In this document: positions 26,448 through 35,401 of the stretch, piece by piece | How positions within the stretch are numbered: the first letter of the stretch is position 1 | How the letters are laid out: every line of letters starts with the position of its first letter | NCBI GenBank assembly: GCA_042867185.1 | Contig: JBHZQV010000020.1 | Span: 1 to 64,000, forward strand | From: Xylophilus sp042867185 | GTDB lineage: Bacteria > Pseudomonadota > Gammaproteobacteria > Burkholderiales > Burkholderiaceae_C | Length of the DNA: 64,000 nt | Reading direction: 5' to 3' | Notes under the pieces: model-generated | Told to the model about the DNA's origin: nothing | Database searches by the model: none | What the model saw: the letters and a program-made list of their open reading frames with translations, nothing else | Made by a program: the position numbers and the translations under genes

Positions 26448-28427
26448 ATGACTTTCTCAGGCTTCGTCGTTCAGCTGCTCAACGGGCTGGCGGGCGCGTC
26501 GTCGCTGTTTCTGGTGGCAGCGGGGCTGTCACTGATCTTCGGCGTCACGCGCATCGTGAACTTCGCCCACGGCTCCTTCTTCATGGTGGGCATCTACGTG
26601 GCCTACAGCCTGGTCGAGCGCCTGGGCGGCCTCGGCGGCGTCGGCTTCTGGGTGTCGCTGCCGCTGGCGGCGCTGGCGGTGGGCGCGCTGGGCGCGCTGA
26701 TCGAGGTGGTGCTGCTGCGCCGCATCTACAAGGCGCCCGAGCTGTTCCAGCTGCTGGCCACCTTCGCGCTGGTGCTGGTCATCAAGGACGGCGTGCTGTG
26801 GCTCTGGGGTGCCGAGGAGCTGCTCGGCCCGCGGGCGCCGGGCCTGAAGGGCTCGGTCGAGATCCTGGGCAGGCAGTTCCCGGCCTACGACCTGTTCCTG
26901 ATCGTCGTCGGCCCGGTGGTGCTGGGCCTGCTCTGGCTGCTGCTGACCAAGACCCGCTGGGGCACCCTGGTGCGCGCCGCCACGCAGGACCGCGAGATGG
27001 TCAGCGCCCTGGGCGTCAACCAGGCGTGGCTGTTCACCGCGGTGTTCGCGCTCGGCGCGCTGCTGGCCGGCCTGGGCGGCGCGCTGCAATTGCCGCGTGA
27101 GCCCGCCAACCTGGAGATGGACCTGAACACCATCGGCGCCGCCTTCGTGGTGGTGGTGGTGGGCGGCATGGGCTCGATCCCCGGCGCCTATGCGGCGGCG
27201 CTGCTGATCGCCGAGATCAAGGCGATCTGCATCTGGCTGGGCGTGGTCGAGGTGTTCGGCATCCCCGTCTCGTTCTCCAAGCTCACGCTGGTGGTCGAAT
27301 TCCTGGTGATGGCGGTGGTGCTGGTCTGGCGGCCGTGGGGCCTGTTCGGCCGCCCGCAGGCGCCGAGCCGCCACCTGGGGCTGCAGGAGGAGCCGCTGCG
27401 ACCGGCCAGCCGCGGCTACCTGGTCGCCGCCGCGGTGCTGGGCCTGGCGCTGGTGGCGCTGCCCTGGCTGACCGCCGGTGCGCCGTACGCCGCGGTGCTG
27501 GCCATCGACCTGATGGTGGCGGCGCTGTTCGCGGTCAGCCTGCACTTCATCATGGGGCCGGCGGGCATGCATTCGTTCGGCCACGCGGCCTACTTCGGCC
27601 TGGGGGCCTACGGTGCCGCGCTGCTGGTGCGCTCGGCCGGCCTGCCGATGGAGGCGGCCCTGCTGCTGGCGCCGCTGGTGGCCGCGCTCGGCGCCTTCGT
27701 CTTCGGCTGGTTCGCGGTGCGGCTGTCGGGCGTGTACCTGGCGATGCTGACGCTGGCCTTCGCCCAGATCGCCTGGGCGGTCACCTACCAGTGGGATGCG
27801 TTCACCGGCGGCAGCAACGGTCTGACCGGTGTCTGGCCCGCCGCGTGGCTGGCCGACAAGCGGGTGTACTACTGGCTCACCCTGGTGCTGGTGGGCGCGG
27901 GCATCCTGTTCCTGCGCCGGGTGCTGTTCTCGCCCTTCGGCTATGCGATGCGCGCCGGCCGCGATTCGCCGCTGCGGGCCGATGCGATCGGCATCGACGT
28001 GAAGCGGATGCAGTGGGTCGCCTTCATCCTGGCCGGCACCGTGGCCGGGCTGGCGGGCGCGCTGTACGCGTTCTCCAAGGGCAGCATCTCGCCCGAGACG
28101 CTGTCGGTCTCGCGCTCGGTCGACGGCCTGGTGATGGTGCTGCTGGGCGGCCTGCAGACGCTGGCCGGCCCGGTGGTGGGCGCGGTGACCTTCACCTGGC
28201 TGCACGACACGGTGGCGCGCAACACCGACTACTGGCGCGCGATGCTGGGCGGGATCATCCTGCTGCTGGTGCTGCTGTTCCCGCAGGGCATCGCCGGCTT
28301 CGCCAAGCAACTGGCGGAGCGGCTGGCGCGGCGCAACGTTCACTCCGGCCCTGTCCCGCCCGCGGGAGCGGGCGCAATCCCCGTCGGCCCGCGCGGCGCG
28401 GCGGTAGGCAAGGGAGCCCGGCCATGA
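26448..28427 (+). CDS. Fused LivH-LivM ABC transporter permease
   Basis: 659 aa. The first half (about 1-300) is LivH-like: VVQLLNGLAGASSLFLVAAGLS, then GVTRIVNFAHGSFFMVG and VVVGGMGSIPGAYAAALLIAE. The second half (about 315-630) is LivM-like: LHFIMGPAGMHSFGHAAYFGLG, FAVRLSGVYLAMLTLAFAQ, and a terminal LFPQGIAGF. In E. coli these are two proteins; fusion in one chain occurs in several betaproteobacterial transporters. The last about 28 residues (after residue 631) are Pro/Gly/Ala-rich and encoded by repeat-like DNA. The stop overlaps the livG ATG as ATGA, implying translational coupling. Confidence 0.93.
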   Translation: MTFSGFVVQLLNGLAGASSLFLVAAGLSLIFGVTRIVNFAHGSFFMVGIYVAYSLVERLGGLGGVGFWVSLPLAALAVGALGALIEVVLLRRIYKAPELFQLLATFALVLVIKDGVLWLWGAEELLGPRAPGLKGSVEILGRQFPAYDLFLIVVGPVVLGLLWLLLTKTRWGTLVRAATQDREMVSALGVNQAWLFTAVFALGALLAGLGGALQLPREPANLEMDLNTIGAAFVVVVVGGMGSIPGAYAAALLIAEIKAICIWLGVVEVFGIPVSFSKLTLVVEFLVMAVVLVWRPWGLFGRPQAPSRHLGLQEEPLRPASRGYLVAAAVLGLALVALPWLTAGAPYAAVLAIDLMVAALFAVSLHFIMGPAGMHSFGHAAYFGLGAYGAALLVRSAGLPMEAALLLAPLVAALGAFVFGWFAVRLSGVYLAMLTLAFAQIAWAVTYQWDAFTGGSNGLTGVWPAAWLADKRVYYWLTLVLVGAGILFLRRVLFSPFGYAMRAGRDSPLRADAIGIDVKRMQWVAFILAGTVAGLAGALYAFSKGSISPETLSVSRSVDGLVMVLLGGLQTLAGPVVGAVTFTWLHDTVARNTDYWRAMLGGIILLLVLLFPQGIAGFAKQLAERLARRNVHSGPVPPAGAGAIPVGPRGAAVGKGARP

Positions 28428-29317
28428 GCACACCACTTCTGCAGGTCGCGGGCCTGGGCAAGTCCTTCGGCGGCGTGAAGGCCGTCGACGGCATCGATTT
28501 CGATCTGCACAAGGGCGAACTGCTGGCCCTGATCGGCCCCAACGGCGCCGGCAAGTCGACCACCTTCAACATGGTCAACGGCCAGTTGCCGGCCGACCGC
28601 GGCTCGATCCGGCTCGAAGGCCAGGAGCTGATCGGCCGCCGGCCGCGCGCCATCTGGCGCATGGGCGTGGGCCGCACCTTCCAGATCGCCGAGACCTTCG
28701 CCTCGCTCACCGTGGTCGAGAACGTGCAGATGGCGCTGCTCTCGTACGACGACAGGCTGTTCGCGATGTGGCGCCGCGCCGCCGACCACCGGCGCGCCGA
28801 CGCGCTGGCCCTGCTGGAGCAGGTCGGCATGCGGGCCCAGGCCGACCGCCCCTGCAGCGAGCTGGCCTACGGCGACGTGAAACGGGTCGAGCTGGCGATC
28901 GCCATGGCCAACGACCCCAAGCTGCTGCTGATGGACGAGCCCACCGCCGGCATGGCGCCCAAGGAGCGCAACGACCTGATGGCGCTGACCAAGCAGCTGG
29001 TGATCGACCGCGGCATGGCGGTGCTCTTCACCGAGCACAGCATGGACGTGGTCTTCGCCTATGCCGACCGCACCATCGTGCTGGCGCGCGGCCGGCTGAT
29101 CGCCGAAGGCAAGCCGCTCGAGATCCGCGACCATCCCAAGGTGCAGGAGGTGTACTTCGGCACGGGCAAGACATTCGAGTCCTCCCCCAGTCTTCGCGCA
29201 CTTCGTGTCGCTTCGCCAACCCCCTCGGCGGGGGCGATACCGGTGGCCCGGCAAAGCCGGATCCACGGTACCGCTGAGGTGCCGTCCCGCACGTTTGAAG
29301 GTGATGCGAATGTCTGA
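28424..29317 (+). CDS. LIV-type ABC transporter ATP-binding protein LivG
   Basis: 297 aa. Walker A GPNGAGKSTTFN near residue 39, Q-loop in GVGRTFQIAE, signature LAYGDVKRVELA (variant of LSGGQ), Walker B LLLMDEPTAGM and the H-loop LFTEHSMDVVF. The LivG core ends near VYFGTG (residue 246). A further about 50 residues, rich in Ser/Ala/Pro/Arg, come from the hairpin repeat at 29231-29276 read in frame; usual LivG proteins are about 250 aa. The final codons overlap the livF start by 8 bp. Confidence 0.93.
   Translation: MSTPLLQVAGLGKSFGGVKAVDGIDFDLHKGELLALIGPNGAGKSTTFNMVNGQLPADRGSIRLEGQELIGRRPRAIWRMGVGRTFQIAETFASLTVVENVQMALLSYDDRLFAMWRRAADHRRADALALLEQVGMRAQADRPCSELAYGDVKRVELAIAMANDPKLLLMDEPTAGMAPKERNDLMALTKQLVIDRGMAVLFTEHSMDVVFAYADRTIVLARGRLIAEGKPLEIRDHPKVQEVYFGTGKTFESSPSLRALRVASPTPSAGAIPVARQSRIHGTAEVPSRTFEGDANV
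29231..29276. repeat. Hairpin repeat, copy 2, inside the livG 3' end
   Basis: GGGGCGATACC-g-GTGG-c-CCGGC-AAA-GCCGG-at-CCAC-GGTACC. Compared with copy 1 at 24321 the GCGG/CCGC stem is replaced by GTGG/CCAC, so pairing is kept. It is translated as part of the LivG tail (SAGAIPVARQSR). Confidence 0.8.
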
Positions 29318-30059
29318 GTCCACATCCAACAAACACGGCATGCTGCTGGAGGCCGGCGGCCTCTGCGCCTGGTACGGCGCCGCGCAGGTCCTGTACGACG
29401 TCGACCTGCAGGTGCGGCGCGGCGAGGTGGTGGCGCTGATGGGCCGCAACGGCGCGGGCAAATCGACCACGCTGAAGGCGGTGATGGGCATGCTGGCCAA
29501 GCGCCGCGGCCGCATCGCGTTTCGCGGCCACGACATCTCCACCACCGAGCCGCACCACGCGGCGCGCCTCGGCCTGGGCTTCGTGCCCGAAGACCGCCGC
29601 GTTTTTACCGACCTGACGGTGGTCGAGAACCTGGAGGTGGGCCGCCAGCCCGCCCGCCAGTGGGACGACGGCACCGCGGCGCCGGTGTGGACGCCCGAGC
29701 GCCTGTTCAAGCTCTTCCCCAACCTGGGCGAGATGCCGCAGCGCCCCGGCGGCCGCATGAGCGGCGGCGAGCAGCAGATGCTCACCGTGGCCCGCACGCT
29801 GATGGGCAACCCCTACCTGGTGCTGCTGGACGAGCCGTCGGAAGGCGTGGCGCCGGTGATCGTCGAGCAGATGGCGCACATGATCCTGGAACTGAAGAGC
29901 CAGGGCGTGAGCATCCTGCTGTCGGAGCAGAACATGCACTTCGCCGAGCTGGTCTCCGACCGCGCCTACGTGCTGGAAAAGGGCCAGATCCGCTACCAGG
30001 CGTCGATGGACGAGCTGGCCGCCAACGAAGAGGTACGCCGCAACTACCTCTCGGTGTGA
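29310..30059 (+). CDS. LIV-type ABC transporter ATP-binding protein LivF
   Basis: 249 aa from ATG 29310 (an ATG two codons earlier is also possible). Walker A GRNGAGKSTTLKAV near residue 44, GFVPEDRRVFTDLTV, signature MSGGEQQMLTVAR, Walker B LVLLDEPSEGVAP and H-loop LLSEQNMHFA. It pairs with LivG to energise the fused permease. It overlaps livG by 8 bp and is the last gene of the transporter block; nicotinamidase follows after 188 bp with no strong terminator visible. Confidence 0.93.
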   Translation: MSESTSNKHGMLLEAGGLCAWYGAAQVLYDVDLQVRRGEVVALMGRNGAGKSTTLKAVMGMLAKRRGRIAFRGHDISTTEPHHAARLGLGFVPEDRRVFTDLTVVENLEVGRQPARQWDDGTAAPVWTPERLFKLFPNLGEMPQRPGGRMSGGEQQMLTVARTLMGNPYLVLLDEPSEGVAPVIVEQMAHMILELKSQGVSILLSEQNMHFAELVSDRAYVLEKGQIRYQASMDELAANEEVRRNYLSV

Positions 30060-30247
30060 GAAGGTGCGAGAAGGTGCGAGAGAACCTGCTGCGCGGCCCG
30101 ATTGCGCGCCTGCGGTCCTCACCGTGCAGGCGCACGGTTCCGGTCCTCGCTGCACACTCGGGTCGCTCGCTACGGTTCTTTCACACCTTCTTTCGCTGCG
30201 ATTTTTTTCCGCTGTCGTTCTTCTTCAACTTTCGAACGGAGTTCACC

Positions 30248-30961
30248 ATGATGCACCGCAGACACCTTCTCCAGGCCGGCGCCGCCCTCGGGCTGGCCGG
30301 CACCGTGCCCACCCTGTGGGCGGCGGGCCTGAAGCCCGGCCCGCAGGCCGCGCTGATCGTGGTGGACGTGCAGAACTGCTTCGTCGACGGCGGCACGCTG
30401 CCGGTCAAGGGCGGCGCGGAGGTGGTGCCGGTCATCAACACGATCGCCCCGGCCTTCGAGACCATCGTGCTCACCCAGGACTGGCACACCGCCGGCCACG
30501 CGTCCTTCGCCAGCAGCTACGCCGGCAAGAAGCCGTTCGACAGCACCAAGCTGAAATACGGCCAGCAGGTGCTCTGGCCCGACCACTGCGTGCAGGGCAC
30601 CGAGGACGCCGCCCTGCACAAGGACCTGCGGCTGCCCACCGCCCAGGTGATCGTGCGCAAGGGCTTCCACAAGGATGTGGACAGCTACTCGGCCTTCGAG
30701 GAGGCCGACCACAAGACGCCCACCGGCCTGGCCGGCTACCTGAAAGAGCGCGGCACCAAGACGGTCTACGTCACCGGCCTGGCCACCGATTTCTGCGTGG
30801 CCTGGACGGCGCTCGACGCCCGCAAGCGCGGCTTCGCCGTCTACGTGGTGGAAGACGCCACCCGCGCGATCGACCTGAACGGATCGCTCGCCGCCGCCTG
30901 GAAGCAGATGCTGGCCGCGGGCGTGAAGCGCATCCAGTCCGCCGACATCGCCACCGCATGA
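30248..30961 (+). CDS. Nicotinamidase (isochorismatase family), probably exported
   Basis: 237 aa; ATG 30248 is preceded by CGGAG. The N-terminus MMHRRHLLQAGAALGLAG followed by AA resembles a twin-arginine signal, with RR, hydrophobic LLQ and a weakly hydrophobic core. The catalytic triad is present: Asp in LIVVDVQNCFVDGG near residue 40, Lys in VIVRKGFHKD near 140, and Cys in VTGLATDFCVAWTALDA near 183. Metal-binding histidines occur in TQDWHTAGHASF. Nicotinamidase converts nicotinamide to nicotinate. Export would let the cell use external nicotinamide before uptake or oxidation; E. coli PncA is cytoplasmic, so the signal is notable. Confidence 0.88.
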   Translation: MMHRRHLLQAGAALGLAGTVPTLWAAGLKPGPQAALIVVDVQNCFVDGGTLPVKGGAEVVPVINTIAPAFETIVLTQDWHTAGHASFASSYAGKKPFDSTKLKYGQQVLWPDHCVQGTEDAALHKDLRLPTAQVIVRKGFHKDVDSYSAFEEADHKTPTGLAGYLKERGTKTVYVTGLATDFCVAWTALDARKRGFAVYVVEDATRAIDLNGSLAAAWKQMLAAGVKRIQSADIATA

Positions 30962-31037
30962 CGTCGGCGACCGTGCGGCGCGCGCGGCCGGCGGCGTAGG
31001 TGCCGTTTCCTCTTTTCTCTTCCATTTCTCGTCCCGC

Positions 31038-31580
31038 ATGCATCCGTCCCCGGCCGCCCAGCTGTCCGCCGTCGCCCTGGTCGTCAACGGCCGGCCGGTC
31101 GCGCCGGCGGTGGGCGCGCAGGCCACGCTGCTGCACCTGCTGCGCAACGACCTCGGCCTCAACGGCCCCAAGTACGGCTGCGGCCTGGGCCAGTGCGGTG
31201 CCTGCACCGTGTGGGTGGACGGCGTGGCGGCGCGGGCCTGCGTGATCCCGGCGGCGGGCGTGGCCGGCCGCAGCATCACCACGCTGGAGGGGCTGGGCAC
31301 CCGCGCCGCGCCGCACCCGGTACAGCAGGGTTTCATCGACGCGCAGGCCGCGCAGTGCGGCTACTGCCTCAACGGCATGGTGATGACCGCCGCCGCCCTG
31401 CTGGCGCGCGAGCCGCATCCCACCGAGGACGCGATCCGCCGCGCGTTGGCGTACAACCTCTGCCGCTGCGGCACCCATGTCGAGATCGTGCGGGCGGTGC
31501 AGCGCGCGGCGGTATTGCTGCAGCAGGCCCGGGACGCCCAGGCAGGCGCCGACGCGGGCGCGACCGGGGCCGCCGCATGA
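31038..31580 (+). CDS. nicA: Nicotinate dehydrogenase 2Fe-2S subunit NicA
   Basis: 180 aa. The plant-type ferredoxin cluster motif GPKYGCGLGQCGACTVWVDG near residue 43 and the second cluster motif QCGYCLNGMVMTA ... NLCRCGTH near 105-140 identify the small subunit of the xanthine-oxidase-type hydroxylases. With NicB it hydroxylates nicotinate at C6 using water. No separate FAD subunit is encoded, as in Pseudomonas putida NicAB, where electrons leave through c-type haems. The stop overlaps the nicB ATG as ATGA. Confidence 0.92.
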   Translation: MHPSPAAQLSAVALVVNGRPVAPAVGAQATLLHLLRNDLGLNGPKYGCGLGQCGACTVWVDGVAARACVIPAAGVAGRSITTLEGLGTRAAPHPVQQGFIDAQAAQCGYCLNGMVMTAAALLAREPHPTEDAIRRALAYNLCRCGTHVEIVRAVQRAAVLLQQARDAQAGADAGATGAAA

Positions 31581-34500
31581 CCGCGCCGCGCCGCGCCGAC
31601 ACCGCCCTCACCCGGGCCGATTTCCACGCGGCCGAGGCCGTGCTGCTGGTGGTGCGCGACCCGCCACCCGCCGCCCCGCCCGCGCGGGGCCAGCCGGCGG
31701 CGGTGCCCGGCAATCCGCAGGAGGGCGTCGAGATCCTGGTCGCCGTCTGGGACGACGGCAGCGTCACCGCGCTCAACGGCCATGTGGACCTGGGCACAGG
31801 CATCCGCACCGCGCTGGCGCAGATCGCCGCCGAGGAGCTGGACCTGCCGCTGGAGCGGCTGAACATGGTGCTGGGCGACACCACCCGCGCGCCCAACCAG
31901 GGCGGCACCATCGCCAGCGCCTCGATCCAGATCCACGCCCAGCCGCTGCGGCGGGCGGCAGCGCAGGCGCGGGCCTGGCTGGTGGCGCGCGCGGCCGAGC
32001 GGATGCAGGTGCCCGCCGAGGCGCTGGAGACGTTCGGCGGCACGGTGCGGCTCGCGGCCGATCCCGCCGCGGCCCTGGGCTACGGCGAGCTGGTGGCCGG
32101 CGCGCACACCGCGCTGCTGCTCGACCTGTCCACGCCGGTGAAGGACGCCGCCGACTACACCCTGGTCGGCACCCGCCAGCCGCGGCTCGACATCCCGGCC
32201 AAGGCCACCGGCGAGCAGGTCTTCGTGCACGACATGCGCCTGCCCGGCATGCTGCACGGCCGCGTCGTGCGGCCGCCGTACGCCGGCGCCGACCACGGCG
32301 ACTTCATCGGCAACTCGCTTGAAGCGGTGGACGAGGCCTCCATCGCCCACATCCCGGGCATCCGCGCGGTGGTGGTGGTGCGCGATTTCGTCGGCATCGT
32401 GGCCGAGCGCGAAGAGCAGGCCGAGCAGGCGCTGCGCGAGCTGCAGGTGCACTGGAAGCCCTGGCCCGGCATGCCCGACCTGTCGGACCTGGCACATGCA
32501 TTGCGCACCCACCCCGCCACGCACCGGCCGCTGATCGACGAGGGCGACGTCGATGCCGCCCTGGCCGGCGCGGCACAGCCGATGCCGCGCACCTATGTCT
32601 GGCCGTTCCAGCTGCACGCCTCCATCGGCCCGTCGTGCGCGGTGGCCCACTGGCAGGCCGATGCGCCGGGCGGCCCGCGCATGGCGGTCTGGGCCGGCAC
32701 CCAGAACCCGCATGTGCTGCGGCTCGACCTGGCGCGGCTCATGGGCATCCCCGACGTGGCGATCGACCTGGTGCGGATGGAGGCGGCAGGCTGCTACGGC
32801 CGCAACTGCGCCGACGACGTGGCGGCCGACGCGGCCTTGCTCTCGCGCGCGGTGAACGCCCCGGTGCGGGTGCAGCTGACCCGCGAGCAGGAACACCAGT
32901 GGGAGCCCAAGGGCGCCGCCCAGCTGATGGAGGTGCAGGGCGGCCTGAACGCCGACGGCAGCGTGGCGGCCTACGATTTCCAGAGCAGCTACCCGAGCAA
33001 CGGCGCGGCCACGCTGGCCCTGCTGCTGACCCGCACCATAGAGCCGGCGGCCCAGCCCTACGAGATGGGCGACCGCACCGCCCGGCCGCCCTACGCCTAC
33101 GAGAACCTGCGCGTCGCGGTCAACGACATGCCGCCGATCGTGCGCGCCTCGTGGCTGCGGGGCGTGTCGGCCCTGCCCAGCTCCTTCGCGCACGAAAGCT
33201 ACATCGACGAGCTGGCCACCGCCGCCGGCGCCGACCCGGTGGAATTCCGCCTGCGCCATCTGCAGGACCCGCGCGCCTCGGAGCTGGTGCAGGCCACCGC
33301 CGAGAAAGCCGGCTGGCGGCCGCACACCGCGCCGCAGCAGCAGGGCGCCGACGGCGATTTCCTGCGCGGCCAGGGCTTCGCCTATGCCCGCTACATCCAC
33401 AGCAAGTGGCCCGGCTTCGGCGCCGCCTGGGCGGCCTGGGTGGCCGACGTGGACGTGGACCGCCGGACCGGCGAGGTGCATGTGCGCCGCGTGGTCGTGG
33501 GCCACGACGCCGGCATGATGGTCAACCCCGCCGGCGTGGAGCACCAGATCCACGGCAACGTGCTGCAGACCACCAGCCGCGCGCTGAAAGAGAAGGTCGA
33601 TTTCGCGCCGCGCGGCGCGCCGAACCCCGGCACCGTGGAAAACCGCGAGTGGGGCAGCTACCCCATCCTGAGCTTTCGCGAAGTGCCGGTGATCGAGGTG
33701 GTGCACATGCCCCGCCAGGGCGAGGCGCCGCTGGGCGCGGGCGAATCGTCCTCGGTGCCCGGCACCGCGGCCATCGCCAACGCGATCTTCGACGCCACCG
33801 GCGTGCGCTTCCGCAGCCCGCCCTTCACCCCCGAGGTGATCCGCGCGGGCCTGGGCCTGCTCCCTCTCGCGGGCGAGGGTGGGGGCGAGGGCGCTCACCC
33901 TCCTGCGGACATCGTGGCAGGCGGTACCGCCGCCCCACCCTCGGCCCCGGCGGAAAGCCGACTCCCCGCCACCGCCCCCTGGCCCCGCCGCCGCAGCGCC
34001 TGGGCCCGCGGCGGCGCCCTGGTCGCGGGCACCCTCGGCCTGGGCGCCGCCCTGCTCGGCTGGCGCCCCGCCATCGCCCCGGTCGCGCCCGCCGCGCCCG
34101 GCAGCGCCCCCATCTACACGGCGGCCACCATCGAGCGCGGCCGGCAGCTGGCCGCCGCCGGTGACTGCGCCGTCTGCCACACCATGCCCGGCGGCGCGGT
34201 CAATGCCGGCGGCCGGGCGATGGAGACGCCTTTCGGCACGCTCTACACCACCAACCTCACGCCCGACGCGGCCACCGGCATCGGCACCTGGTCGTTCAGC
34301 GCTTTCCAGCGGGCGATGCGCGAGGGCATCTCCCGCGACGGCCACCACCTGTACCCGGCCTTCCCCTACACCGCCTTCGCCAAGACCAGCGACGAGGACC
34401 TGACCGCGCTCTACGCCTACCTGATGGCCCAGCCGGCGGTGCGGGCCGACACGCCCGCGGCGCAGCTGAAGTTCCCGTTCAGCGTGCGCCCGCTGATGGC

Positions 34501-35347
34501 CGGCTGGAACGCGCTGTTCCACGATGCCACCCCCTACAGGGCCGACCCGGCGCGTTCGGCCGAATGGAACCGCGGCGCCTACCTGGTCGAGGGCCTGGGC
34601 CACTGCGGCGGCTGCCACACGCCGCGCAACGCGCTGGGCGCCGAAAAGGGCGGCAAGGCCCATCTCTCCGGCGCGATGGTCGACGGCTGGGAGGCGCCCG
34701 CCCTCACCGCGCTGTCGCAGGCCCCGGTGCCCTGGAGCGCCGACGCCCTCTACCGCTACCTGCGCACCGGCCACAGCGCCGAGCACGGCACCGCCGGCGG
34801 CCCGATGGGCCCGGTGGTGCACGAACTGCAGCAGCTGCCCGACACCGACATCCGCGCGATGGCGGCCTACCTCGCGTCCTTCCACGCCACGCCGGACGCC
34901 ACGGCACAACCCGCGCCGGCGACAGCGCAGCCCGCTGCGCAGATCGCCCTGCAGCCCGAAGCGCAGCGCGCCCGCCAGGTCGTCGCCGACGCCGCCGCCC
35001 GCACGCCGCTGCCCGGCGCCGGCCAGCGCATGTTCCAGGCCGCCTGCGCCGCCTGCCACCACGACGGCGACGGCCCGCAGCTGCTCGGCGCCAACGTGCC
35101 GCTGGCCCTCAACACCAACCTGCACAGCGACCGCCCCGACAACCTGCTGCGCACCATCCTCGACGGCGTGCAGCAGCCCGCGACGCAGGGCATCGGCTTC
35201 ATGGCCCCCTTCCGCGACGCCCTTAACGACCGCCAGATCGCCGAGCTGGCCGGCTACATGCGCCAGCGCTTCGCACCGGGCAGGCCGGCGTGGGAGGGGC
35301 TGGAGGGCGCCGCGGCCCGGCTGCGGGCGGAACCGGTGCACCGCTGA
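31577..35347 (+). CDS. nicB: Nicotinate dehydrogenase molybdopterin/tri-haem cytochrome c subunit NicB
   Basis: 1256 aa. Residues about 1-755 form the molybdopterin domain of the xanthine-oxidase family, including LNGHVDLGTGIRTALAQ, and the catalytic-Glu motif PLGAGESSSVPGTAA near 720. A linker of about 80 residues contains repeat-like GEGGGEGAH and then a membrane anchor (GGALVAGTLGLGAALLGW). The C-terminal third has three c-type haem sites: CAVCH near 865, CGGCH near 1011 and CAACH near 1155. This matches P. putida NicB, which passes electrons from nicotinate hydroxylation to the respiratory chain. It is slightly longer than the usual about 1190 aa because of the linker. Product: 6-hydroxynicotinate. 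Confidence 0.9.
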   Translation: MTAPRRADTALTRADFHAAEAVLLVVRDPPPAAPPARGQPAAVPGNPQEGVEILVAVWDDGSVTALNGHVDLGTGIRTALAQIAAEELDLPLERLNMVLGDTTRAPNQGGTIASASIQIHAQPLRRAAAQARAWLVARAAERMQVPAEALETFGGTVRLAADPAAALGYGELVAGAHTALLLDLSTPVKDAADYTLVGTRQPRLDIPAKATGEQVFVHDMRLPGMLHGRVVRPPYAGADHGDFIGNSLEAVDEASIAHIPGIRAVVVVRDFVGIVAEREEQAEQALRELQVHWKPWPGMPDLSDLAHALRTHPATHRPLIDEGDVDAALAGAAQPMPRTYVWPFQLHASIGPSCAVAHWQADAPGGPRMAVWAGTQNPHVLRLDLARLMGIPDVAIDLVRMEAAGCYGRNCADDVAADAALLSRAVNAPVRVQLTREQEHQWEPKGAAQLMEVQGGLNADGSVAAYDFQSSYPSNGAATLALLLTRTIEPAAQPYEMGDRTARPPYAYENLRVAVNDMPPIVRASWLRGVSALPSSFAHESYIDELATAAGADPVEFRLRHLQDPRASELVQATAEKAGWRPHTAPQQQGADGDFLRGQGFAYARYIHSKWPGFGAAWAAWVADVDVDRRTGEVHVRRVVVGHDAGMMVNPAGVEHQIHGNVLQTTSRALKEKVDFAPRGAPNPGTVENREWGSYPILSFREVPVIEVVHMPRQGEAPLGAGESSSVPGTAAIANAIFDATGVRFRSPPFTPEVIRAGLGLLPLAGEGGGEGAHPPADIVAGGTAAPPSAPAESRLPATAPWPRRRSAWARGGALVAGTLGLGAALLGWRPAIAPVAPAAPGSAPIYTAATIERGRQLAAAGDCAVCHTMPGGAVNAGGRAMETPFGTLYTTNLTPDAATGIGTWSFSAFQRAMREGISRDGHHLYPAFPYTAFAKTSDEDLTALYAYLMAQPAVRADTPAAQLKFPFSVRPLMAGWNALFHDATPYRADPARSAEWNRGAYLVEGLGHCGGCHTPRNALGAEKGGKAHLSGAMVDGWEAPALTALSQAPVPWSADALYRYLRTGHSAEHGTAGGPMGPVVHELQQLPDTDIRAMAAYLASFHATPDATAQPAPATAQPAAQIALQPEAQRARQVVADAAARTPLPGAGQRMFQAACAACHHDGDGPQLLGANVPLALNTNLHSDRPDNLLRTILDGVQQPATQGIGFMAPFRDALNDRQIAELAGYMRQRFAPGRPAWEGLEGAAARLRAEPVHR

Positions 35348-35401
35348 CGGCCGGCCGCACGGCGGCGCCCCGGCCAGCGCTGTCACATTCCCGTCATCCC
35401 G

